Below are positions 8,600-16,957 of a DNA stretch of 64,000 nt, piece by piece; the stretch's first letter is position 1, and each line of letters starts with the position of its first letter. The position numbers and the translations under genes were made by a program. The stretch spans positions 6,138,001 through 6,202,000 of the forward strand of contig NZ_CP154796.1 of NCBI RefSeq assembly GCF_039566955.1, read 5' to 3'. Under the pieces are notes generated by a model. The model saw only the letters and a program-made list of their open reading frames with translations. It was not told the origin of the DNA and ran no database searches. This stretch comes from Micromonospora sp. DSM 45708. GTDB taxonomy: Bacteria > Actinomycetota > Actinomycetes > Mycobacteriales > Micromonosporaceae.

Positions 8600-9807
8600 G
8601 AGGGGCCTGCCGCGTCGGGCCAGACCGCGCGGAGGATCGGCGGCACGGGCACACCCCGCTCGCGCAGCAGGTTGCCGAGCGGCCGGGCGGCCAGGCCGAG
8701 ACCTCGGCCACGGATCCAGGCCGGCACCACTGTCACCACCCGCTCGGGGCCGCCCGGCAGGAGCAGGCCGATCGAGTCGAGCACCCGCCCCTCGCCGGTC
8801 CGGCGTACCTGGAGGACGACCTGCAACGCGGCGGCGACCTGGGCATGCAACGCGACCCGCGGCAGCCCGCCGAGCATCCCGAGCGCCTCCAGGCGGGCGG
8901 GCACGTCCGTCGGGGCGTTGGCGTGCAGCGTCCCCGCGCCGCCGTCGTGGCCGGTGTTCAGCGCGGCCAGCAGGTCGACCACCTCGGCACCCCGGCACTC
9001 GCCCACCACCAGCCGGTCCGGTCGCATCCGGAGCGCCTGCCGGACCAGGTCGCTGAGGCCGACCGCGCCGACGCCCTCGACGTTCGCGGTACGCGCCTGC
9101 AACCCGATCACGTGCGGATGCACCGGGCGCAGCTCGGCCGCGTCCTCCACCAGCACGATCCGCTCGGTGCCGGGCACCAGCCCGAGCAACGTGTTGAGCA
9201 GCGTGGTCTTGCCGGAGCCGGTGCCACCGGTGACCAGGTACGCGAGTCGGGCGGCCACGACCGCGTCGAGCAGCGGTGCGACCGGCCGGGGCACGGTGCC
9301 GTGGTCGACCAGTTCCGCCAGCGTGAACGGCCGCTGCCGGAAGGTACGCAACGACAGGTAGGGGCCGTCGGTCGCCACCGGTGGCAGCACGGCGTGCAGC
9401 CGGGTGCCGTCCGGCAGTCGCGCGTCGGCGTAGGGCGACGCGTCGTCCAGCCGGCGACCGGCCGCCGCGGTCAACCGCTGCGCCAACCGGCGTACGTCGT
9501 CGACCGTGCCGAGCGGCACGGCCACCTGGTGCAGGCCCCGCCCCCGGTCGACCCAGACCCGGACGCCGTTCACCAGCACGTCGGTGATCTGCGGGTCGGC
9601 GAGGAGCGGCGCGAGCGGGCCGGCGCCGACGAGGTCGTCGTGCACCCGGTCGGCGATCCGCAGCAGGGTGGTGTCGCCGAGCACGCCGGCGCCCGGCTCG
9701 GCGCGTACCGCGGAGACGACCGCGGCAGAGGTGACCGGGGTGGCCTCGGCGGCGAGGCGGTGCCGGACCCGGGCGGCCAACTCCTCCGGATCGGCCGGGC
9801 CGGTCAC
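8596..9807 (-). CDS. tadA: TadA/CpaF family secretion ATPase
   Basis: A 403-residue ATPase of the VirB11/CpaF family. Visible motifs are the N-terminal DPQITDVLVNG signature, Walker A GGTGSGKTTLLNTLL, the Asp box IVLVEDAAELRP, Walker B region MRPDRLVVGECRGAEVVDLL and the His box TGHDGGAGTLHANAP. It would power pilus assembly at the cytoplasmic face of the membrane with TadB and TadC. The GTG at 9807 overlaps the ssd stop (GTGA), so translation is coupled through the operon. It corresponds in position to Rv3659c. Confidence 0.92.
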   Translation of the reverse strand: MTGPADPEELAARVRHRLAAEATPVTSAAVVSAVRAEPGAGVLGDTTLLRIADRVHDDLVGAGPLAPLLADPQITDVLVNGVRVWVDRGRGLHQVAVPLGTVDDVRRLAQRLTAAAGRRLDDASPYADARLPDGTRLHAVLPPVATDGPYLSLRTFRQRPFTLAELVDHGTVPRPVAPLLDAVVAARLAYLVTGGTGSGKTTLLNTLLGLVPGTERIVLVEDAAELRPVHPHVIGLQARTANVEGVGAVGLSDLVRQALRMRPDRLVVGECRGAEVVDLLAALNTGHDGGAGTLHANAPTDVPARLEALGMLGGLPRVALHAQVAAALQVVLQVRRTGEGRVLDSIGLLLPGGPERVVTVVPAWIRGRGLGLAARPLGNLLRERGVPVPPILRAVWPDAAGPS

Positions 9808-10907
9808 GCCGCACCCGCCGCGGACCGACCGGTCAGCTCGTCGACGAGCCGCTGGCACAGCACGGCGAGCGGGCCCTTTCCGGTGGCACCCGGGGCCTCG
9901 CCGCGCTCCAGCCCTCGGCACAGGCCGGGCTCGGGTCGGAGCGTGCCGGCGAGCGGCAGGCCGAGCGCGCGGGCCACCTCGGCCGCCCGGAGCCGGCCCG
10001 GAGCCGGGCCGCGCACGATCACCGAGAGGTCGGCGCACTGCGGGGCCACGACGGCGGCCACCCGGGCAGCGGCGGCGGTGGCACGCAGCTCCGCGGGCAC
10101 CACGAGGAACGCCCGGTCGGCGGCCTGGAGCGCGATCACGGCCGCGTCGTCGAGATGCCGGGGCAGGTCGAGCACGACCAGGTCCCGCCCGCGCCGGCCG
10201 GCGTCGACGGTGGCGGCCATCGCCTCGGCCGGCAGGTGCCGCAGGTCGCCCCGGTCCCACGAGAGCACGACCAGGTCACCACGGCTGGGCAGCGCGCGGA
10301 CCAGCGACGGTGGATCCAGCCGGCCGTCGGCGCCGGCCAGCTCGGGCCAGCGCAGCCCGTCGAGCTGCTCCCACCCGAGCACCAGGTCGAGGCCGCCGCC
10401 CAGCGGGTCGGCGTCGACCAGGAGCGTGCGCAGCCGGGACCGGGCCGCACTGACGGCGAGCCCACCGGCGAGCACGCTGGCCCCCGCGCCGCCGCGCCCG
10501 CCGAGCACCGCCACGACCCGGCCGGGGCCCGCGCCGACCGGCCCGGCCGCGCACTCGGCGAACCGGTCGACCAGCCAGGGCTCCGCCGCGGGCAACGCCG
10601 CGACGTGCTCGGCGCCGATCAGCTCGGCCAGCTCCGTACCCGGATCGAGCTGGCCGGAACGCCCGACCAGCACCGTGCGCGGACGCCGTGGCAGGCGGGC
10701 CCGCAGGCAGGCCGCCGCCTGGTCGGCACCGACCAGCACCAGCGGCGCGGGCACCCAGCGGGCGCGGGCGGAAGCCGGGTCGGCCGCCAGCTCGACCTCG
10801 GTGCCGCCGGCCGCGGCCAGGCGCAACAGCTCGTCGAGCAGGTCACCGTCGGCCGTGACGAGCAGTGGCAGTCGACGGTACGGCGGGATCGGGGTGCGGG
10901 GCGGCAT
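9804..10907 (-). CDS. ssd: Septum-site determining protein Ssd / CpaE-like MinD-family ATPase
   Basis: A 367-residue protein with an N-terminal receiver-like region (LLVTADGDLLDELLRLAAAG to about residue 110) and a MinD/ParA-type ATPase domain. The Walker A is deviant, VVAVLGGRGGAGASVLAG, followed by TLLVDADPLGGGLDLVLG and LVVLDLPRH. This matches the actinobacterial Ssd/CpaE group; Rv3660c affects septation in mycobacteria, while CpaE localises Tad pili, and either role fits the head of a tad operon. The ATG at 10907 has GGAGG upstream. Two DnaA boxes lie 85-112 bases upstream of the start. It overlaps tadA at the 3' end. Confidence 0.87.
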   Translation of the reverse strand: MPPRTPIPPYRRLPLLVTADGDLLDELLRLAAAGGTEVELAADPASARARWVPAPLVLVGADQAAACLRARLPRRPRTVLVGRSGQLDPGTELAELIGAEHVAALPAAEPWLVDRFAECAAGPVGAGPGRVVAVLGGRGGAGASVLAGGLAVSAARSRLRTLLVDADPLGGGLDLVLGWEQLDGLRWPELAGADGRLDPPSLVRALPSRGDLVVLSWDRGDLRHLPAEAMAATVDAGRRGRDLVVLDLPRHLDDAAVIALQAADRAFLVVPAELRATAAAARVAAVVAPQCADLSVIVRGPAPGRLRAAEVARALGLPLAGTLRPEPGLCRGLERGEAPGATGKGPLAVLCQRLVDELTGRSAAGAA

Positions 10908-10991
10908 GGCGGCCTCCAACGGTCGGACTCGGACGTGCCGGGGTGGAGCCTGCCCATCCGGCCGGCCGCGCGGGCGCCGCAGCCGCTCGCC

Positions 10992-11019
10992 TGTGGACAA
11001 AGGAGGGGCTTGTGGACAG
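10992..11019. promoter_or_regulatory. Pair of DnaA boxes upstream of ssd
   Basis: TGTGGACAA at 10992-11000 is the exact complement of the actinobacterial DnaA box TTGTCCACA, and TGTGGACAG at 11011-11019 is a one-mismatch copy in the same orientation, 19 bases apart. They lie just upstream of the ssd start. The sequence shows the boxes; DnaA control of this operon is inferred. Confidence 0.5.
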
Positions 11020-11134
11020 ACCTCGGGAATTGAGTCGATCTGCTATGCGTCCGCGTGCCGAATCGGCGGACGACGCTGCCCGGACGACTGATCAGGCCGG
11101 GCTCACCGGCCGGCACCGGTGGGACCGCCAGCCA

Positions 11135-11165
11135 TTGACTGGGAACACTGCCCGTCCCGCATAAT
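11135..11165 (+). promoter_or_regulatory. Probable sigma-70 type promoter of the VHL-like gene
   Basis: TTGACT at 11135-11140 and CATAAT at 11160-11165 are separated by 19 bases and would start a transcript with a leader of about 45 bases before the ATG at 11216. The 308 bases between the divergent ssd and this gene hold this promoter and the DnaA boxes and no gene. Confidence 0.5.
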
Positions 11166-11215
11166 CGGAGCCCCCTGCCGCGGAACGGACGGCACCGGCT
11201 CGCGGGATCGAGGCC

Positions 11216-11887
11216 ATGACCGATTCACCGCACGGCACCGGAAGGCGCCACACCCGGCCGGATCCGCCCACTGGCGGCGAGGGCTGGCTCCGGGACCCGT
11301 CCCCGGCCACGCTCGCCTCGGTGGCGATCGGGATCGTGGTGGTGGTGCTGGTCGGTACGCTCAGCTTCTTCGCCATGCCGCGTCGCCCCGACCTGCCGCC
11401 GCCGGTCGGCGGCGAGGCGATCCTGGCCTCGCCACCGACCGCGGACCTGCCGACCGAGTCGTACTCCCCGGCGCCGGTGTCGCTCTCCACCCGCGCCGCG
11501 CTGCCGACCCGTTCGCCGGCCCCGCCCCGTCGCACCACTCCGGCCGCCCGGCCACCCGCGCCGAAGCCGTCGGCCAGCCGGACGAAGCCGCCGGTGTCCC
11601 GGCCCGGCGAACTCATCCCGCTGCCGGCGTCCCGGGAGTCGACGCTGCGCTCCAGCGGGGGTGGGCCGGAGACCTTCGTCGACTTCGTCAACGCCCGGAC
11701 CGCGCCCGTGGTCGTCCACTGGCTGAACTACGACGGCCGACGCCAGCGGTACGCGGTGCTCCAGGTGGGACAGTCCTACCGGCAGCAGACGTACGTGGGC
11801 CACCCGTGGGTGGTGACCGACGAGCAGCGCCGCCCGCTCGTCTGTTTCGAGCCGGCACGGCAGACACTGCGCGCCGTGATCCGCTGA
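11216..11887 (+). CDS. Membrane protein with C-terminal VHL-beta-like domain
   Basis: A 223-residue protein: short charged N-terminus, one transmembrane helix at about residues 33-53 (ATLASVAIGIVVVVLVGTLS), a proline/threonine/serine-rich linker to about 140, and a compact domain at 150-213. That domain aligns without gaps to the beta domain of human VHL as I recall its sequence: HWLNYDGRRQRYAVLQVGQS against [20 protein letters not shown]. The residues that hold hydroxyproline in VHL (W88, Y98, S111, H115, W117) correspond to W169, Y179, T192, H196 and W198. The topology suggests an extracellular domain. Bacterial VHL-beta domains exist in family databases, with unknown ligands. The gene stands alone between ssd and a decayed gene; the ATG has its own promoter candidate. 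Confidence 0.8.
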   Translation: MTDSPHGTGRRHTRPDPPTGGEGWLRDPSPATLASVAIGIVVVVLVGTLSFFAMPRRPDLPPPVGGEAILASPPTADLPTESYSPAPVSLSTRAALPTRSPAPPRRTTPAARPPAPKPSASRTKPPVSRPGELIPLPASRESTLRSSGGGPETFVDFVNARTAPVVVHWLNYDGRRQRYAVLQVGQSYRQQTYVGHPWVVTDEQRRPLVCFEPARQTLRAVIR

Positions 11888-12009
11888 CAGTCCTTCTTAG
11901 ACAGGTCCGTCCTCGCGGTGTAACGACACATCACCACTCTGTGCGGTAATTGATCGACAGCAACTTCCGGGCGGCGCGACCGCCAAGCTGTCTCACCGAG
12001 AGGAGCCAC

Positions 12010-12515
12010 GTGTCGGTCAACGTCAACGGCTACGGCGGCGACTGGTGGTACCTGGACTTCGACGCCCGGGCAGCCAGCCGCTGACCCCGGGCACCTACGA
12101 GAACGCGACCCGCTACCCGTTCAACGGCGCGGGCCCCGGCCTCAGCCTGCACGGGAACGGCCGCGGCTGCAACGAGCTGACCGGCACGTTCACCGTGCTC
12201 AACGCCGTCTTCGGACCGAACGGCTATGTCCAGACGTTCGACGCCACCTTCGAGCAGCACGGCGAGGGCGGCACCGCGGCGGCCCGCGGCGAGGCGCACA
12301 TCGCCAACCCGCCCGCCCCGGCACCGCTGGACCTCGCGCTCGCCGTGGCCACCCATGGCACGGCCAGCACGGTGAGCGGCAAGGCGATCGTGCACGGCAC
12401 GGTCACCTGTAACCAGCCGACCTCCGTGGCGCTCTACGGCACCGTCACCGAGATCGCCAAGAAGACCATCGTCCGGGGTGACTTCACCACCCGCGTGGAC
12501 TGCCTCCCAGGCAGC
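12010..12515 (+). pseudogene. Frameshifted remnant of a secreted actinomycete protein
   Basis: A GTG at 12010 with the ribosome binding site GAGAGGAGC opens VSVNVNGYGGDWWYLDFDAR but reaches a stop at 12082-12084. The protein clearly continues in another frame from about 12065: GSQPLTPGTYENATRYPF, GLSLHGNGRGCNELTGTFTV, FGPNGYVQTFDATFEQHGEG and HGTVTCNQPTSVALYGTVTE. Adding one base in the CCCGGGC run near 12065 would restore one frame. Family-like sequence fades after VDCLPG at about 12512, and that frame then stays open to 12836 across the 6C RNA, so the 3' end is lost too. I recall related actinomycete proteins with a longer N-terminus. A sequencing error could explain the first shift but not the missing end. 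Confidence 0.6.
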
Positions 12516-12613
12516 ATCGGAGCGGCCGGCCCGGCGACGGTCCGGCGCTCGTCGGTGCCGGAGCTGGCCGAGCCGGGAAAGGCGCTTTCACCAGGGCGGG
12601 AGCGCTCCCCGCA

Positions 12614-12772
12614 AAGGGACGACCCCCGTCGGGGGGAGACGGGGGTCGTCGGGTGGTTCGGCTCCGGGGGGGTCGAGCCGAACCGACTCAGCGGTTACGG
12701 GGGGTGCAACCGCCGAGGGCCTCCAGCGGCGACGGGACGTGAACTCCCGTCGCGAGGACAAGCATGCCGCAG
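12614..12772 (-). ncRNA. 6C RNA (B11-like small RNA)
   Basis: Read on the minus strand, four hairpins follow each other: 12753-12729 (GCGACGGGA with TCCCGTCGC), 12713-12691 (GCGGTT with AACCGC, loop containing six C), 12684-12655 (GGTTCGGCTC with GAGCCGAACC, loop containing seven C) and the terminator at 12650-12618, whose loop also carries six C. C-rich loops on consecutive hairpins define the actinobacterial 6C RNA motif. In M. tuberculosis the 6C RNA B11 lies between Rv3660c (ssd) and Rv3661 (HAD hydrolase) on the ssd strand, exactly this context. A TATAAG at 12784-12779 could be the -10, placing the 5' end near 12772; the end points are estimates. B11 in mycobacteria regulates growth and morphology by C-rich loop pairing with mRNAs. 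Confidence 0.88.
12618..12650 (-). terminator. Intrinsic terminator of the 6C RNA
   Basis: A perfect 13-base-pair stem (GACGACCCCCGTC with GACGGGGGTCGTC) and a 7-base loop end the 6C RNA on the minus strand, followed by CCTTT. It could also stop any read-through from the decayed gene on the plus strand. Confidence 0.75.
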
Positions 12773-12921
12773 CCGACCCTTATACGTCGAGTGGTGTTCA
12801 CTCCACGCAAAGCTAATTTCTTGCGCTTGTATGTGACCGGGGTCACTCGGCCGGGTGCACCTCAGGTTAGGGGTCCGGGCCGGGGGGCCCTGGGCCGCCC
12901 GTCCGGCTAGACTTTCGCGCC

Positions 12922-13728
12922 GTGGGCCGTGGTGCCGCTTTCTTCGATCTCGACAAGACCGTCATCGCCAAGTCGAGCGCTCTGGCGTTCGGTCGGCCGT
13001 TCTACCGGGACGGGCTGATCACCCGGCGTGACGTGGTCAAGTCGGCGTACGCGCAGCTGATGTTCCGGCTGGGCGGCACCGACGAGCAGACCATGGCCCG
13101 GACCCGGGACTACCTGGCCACGCTCTGCAAGGGCTGGCCGGTGGAGCAGGTCCGCCAGATCGTCGCGGAGACGCTGCACGAGCTGATCAACCCCTACGTG
13201 TACGCCGAGGCGGCTGCCCTCATCGAGGAGCACCAGGCCGCCGGCCGGGATGTCGTGCTGGTCTCCGCCTCGGGCGAGGAGATGGTCCGGCCGATCGGCG
13301 AGCTGCTCGGGGTGACCGACGTGATCGCCACCCGGATGGCTGTCGTCGAGGGCCGCTACAGCGGCGAGGTCGAGTTCTACGCGGCCGGCCCGAGCAAGGT
13401 CGACGCGGTGGGCGAGCTGGCCCAGGAGCGCGACTACGACCTGGCCGACTCGTACGCGTACTCCGACTCGTACAGTGACCGGCCGTTGCTGGAGTGCGTG
13501 GGGCACCCGTCCGTGGTCAACCCGGACCGGGCGCTGCGCAGGCTGGCGATGGAGAACGCGTGGCCGGTGCTGGAGTTCCGGCACCCGATCCCGCTGGGCC
13601 GCCGGTTGCGCGAGCGGCCGGCGGTGCCGGTCGCGGCGGCGGCGCTGGGCGTGGGTGTCGGCGTCGCCATCGGCATCGCCTGGTACGGCCGGCACCGCCG
13701 GACCCGGGCCGCCGCGCCCACCGCCTGA
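12922..13728 (+). CDS. HAD-IB family hydrolase (Rv3661-like)
   Basis: A 268-residue HAD-superfamily protein of the SerB-like IB subfamily. Motif I is FFDLDKTVIAKSS near the N-terminus, motif II VVLVSASGEEM, and motif III/IV SKVDAVGELA and SYAYSDSYSDRPLLECVGHP. A C-terminal hydrophobic segment VPVAAAALGVGVGVAIGIAW followed by arginines suggests a tail anchor. Family members are phosphatases with phosphoserine-like or lipid phosphate substrates; the substrate here is unknown. The GTG at 12922 begins VGRGAAFFDLD. It lies beside the 6C RNA and the Fic-like gene as Rv3661 does. Confidence 0.85.
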   Translation: MGRGAAFFDLDKTVIAKSSALAFGRPFYRDGLITRRDVVKSAYAQLMFRLGGTDEQTMARTRDYLATLCKGWPVEQVRQIVAETLHELINPYVYAEAAALIEEHQAAGRDVVLVSASGEEMVRPIGELLGVTDVIATRMAVVEGRYSGEVEFYAAGPSKVDAVGELAQERDYDLADSYAYSDSYSDRPLLECVGHPSVVNPDRALRRLAMENAWPVLEFRHPIPLGRRLRERPAVPVAAAALGVGVGVAIGIAWYGRHRRTRAAAPTA

Positions 13729-13789
13729 CCCGGTTCGGCCGCGCGGCGGAAGGCAGCGCCCAAGCGCCGGGAGCGCCTGGGGCAAGGCG

Positions 13790-14536
13790 TCAGGAGGCGG
13801 CGAGGATCTCGTCGCCGATGAGCGTGATCTGGTCCGCTCCGACCTCCACCGCCGCCATGTAGTGCCGCAGCCAGGAGCGCAGGCCGTCCGGGGTGCCGGT
13901 GGCGAAGGCGCCGGCCGCGCCGACGTACTCCGGTTCCCGCTCGCGGTGCCCGACGTCGACCGCGACCAGCCCACGGGGGTCGAACCCGGTGGAGATCAGC
14001 ACCAGGCGCGCGGCGGCGCGGGCGACCACGCCGGAGGGGCCCGGGAACGGGCGCAGGTTCAGCAGTTCGCCGTGCACCACGGCGGCCAGCACCAGCGGCG
14101 GTACCTTCGTGCCGCCGGCCACCAGGCCGGCCAGGCCGTCGAGGCGGGCCGCCACCACCGGGTCGGCCACCGGGCGTCCCAGCTCCTCCTCGGTCACCAC
14201 GTCGCGGGCGGCGAGCACGTGCAGCCGGGCGAGCACCTGTCGGGGCGCCTTCGGCCAGAGGTCGCTCAGGCCGGGCAGCGCCCCGGCCACCCGCAGCGCG
14301 CCCTGGAGCACCGGGTCGGTGACCGTGCCGGCGCGTACCTCCTCGCGGTCGTGGTCCCGGCCCTCCAGCGCGGCGCTGGCCACGGCCGAGCGGAGGCTGA
14401 TCTCGGCGGCGAGCGGACCGCCCTGGCGGCGCAGCGCGCGGTGCCGGTGGGCCTGGTCGACCCGGTCCCGGGCCTGCTCGACGGCGGGCGCGACGTCGGC
14501 GAGCGCGAGCAGCGGGGCGAGCGGATCAGTGGTCAC
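13790..14536 (-). CDS. Fic-fold protein with degenerate active site (Rv3662c-like)
   Basis: A 248-residue helical protein convergent with the HAD gene. An inhibitory-helix-like ASAALEG (about 53-59, pattern SxxxEG) and a degenerate Fic motif RPFPGPSGVVAR (162-173) are visible. Compared with HPFx(D/E)GNGRxxR, the catalytic His is Arg, the acidic residue is Gly, Asn is Ser and the first Arg is Val, while Pro, Phe, Gly and the last Arg remain. AMP transfer is therefore unlikely. By position it matches Rv3662c. The ATG at 14536 is used. A structural or regulatory role is inferred; proteins of this group are sometimes labelled oxidoreductase without support. Confidence 0.65.
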   Translation of the reverse strand: MTTDPLAPLLALADVAPAVEQARDRVDQAHRHRALRRQGGPLAAEISLRSAVASAALEGRDHDREEVRAGTVTDPVLQGALRVAGALPGLSDLWPKAPRQVLARLHVLAARDVVTEEELGRPVADPVVAARLDGLAGLVAGGTKVPPLVLAAVVHGELLNLRPFPGPSGVVARAAARLVLISTGFDPRGLVAVDVGHREREPEYVGAAGAFATGTPDGLRSWLRHYMAAVEVGADQITLIGDEILAAS

Positions 14537-14564
14537 CCCGTCACGCTAGCGACACGGTCCGGGA

Positions 14565-14620
14565 TGTTGAGAAGGGGCCCTTCCTCTACCGGAGGCGTTA
14601 ACGGGGGCCCCTCCTTGCAC
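14565..14620. repeat. Intergenic AAGGGGCCC/GGGGGCCCCT palindromic element
   Basis: The stretch runs GAAGGGGCCCTTCCTC, CGGAGGCGTTAACG and GGGGCCCCTCCTTGCAC, containing nested palindromes (AAGGGGCCCTT, GTTAAC, GGGGCCCC). I recall nearly identical elements scattered between genes of Micromonospora and Salinispora. It separates two divergent genes, so it is not a terminator in this place. Confidence 0.45.
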
Positions 14621-14743
14621 CTCAGCGCGGCGGGGGAGCCGCTGAGCGCGCGGAGCGGGGCGCGCGGTCGCGGGTGGCGTACCGCGCGGCTAACCTTCCC
14701 CGGAGTAGGGAGACGCAGGTCACGCGACGAATGGAGTCACCGT

Positions 14744-16732
<1,989 letters not shown>

Positions 16733-16750
16733 CGACACCGGAACGGAAGG

Positions 16751-16777
16751 GGGGCGGGCCGCGCGGCGGCCCGCCCC
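16751..16777 (+). terminator. Terminator after acs
   Basis: GGGGCGGGCCGC and GCGGCCCGCCCC form a perfect 12-base stem with a 3-base loop, 18 bases after the acs stop. The remaining 16778-16957 is leader of the protease gene, with a TTGACA at 16902 that has no clear -10 partner. Confidence 0.7.
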
Positions 16778-16957
16778 TCGTCGTACCCGGGAACGGGCCG
16801 GTCGATCGGCGGAGGAGGTAGTGACCTGAACGGGCAGAGGGCCCGGATAGCCCCTGTCGATGGCGCTCGTCGTCGGCTACGTTCAGCCGCACCGGCAAAT
16901 TTTGACACGCGTCACTGAGACGGCCGGTCCCTCACCATTCCCTACGAACGGAGTGGC

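Noticed and set aside
8332..11091. Plus-strand open frame of 919 codons across the tad operon
   Set aside because: Antisense to tadA, tadB and ssd, all of which show intact motifs and overlapping junctions.
12597..12772. Stack of four terminators for the upstream plus-strand gene
   Set aside because: The C6-C7 loops read on the minus strand and the ssd/HAD context identify a 6C RNA; only the last hairpin acts as terminator.
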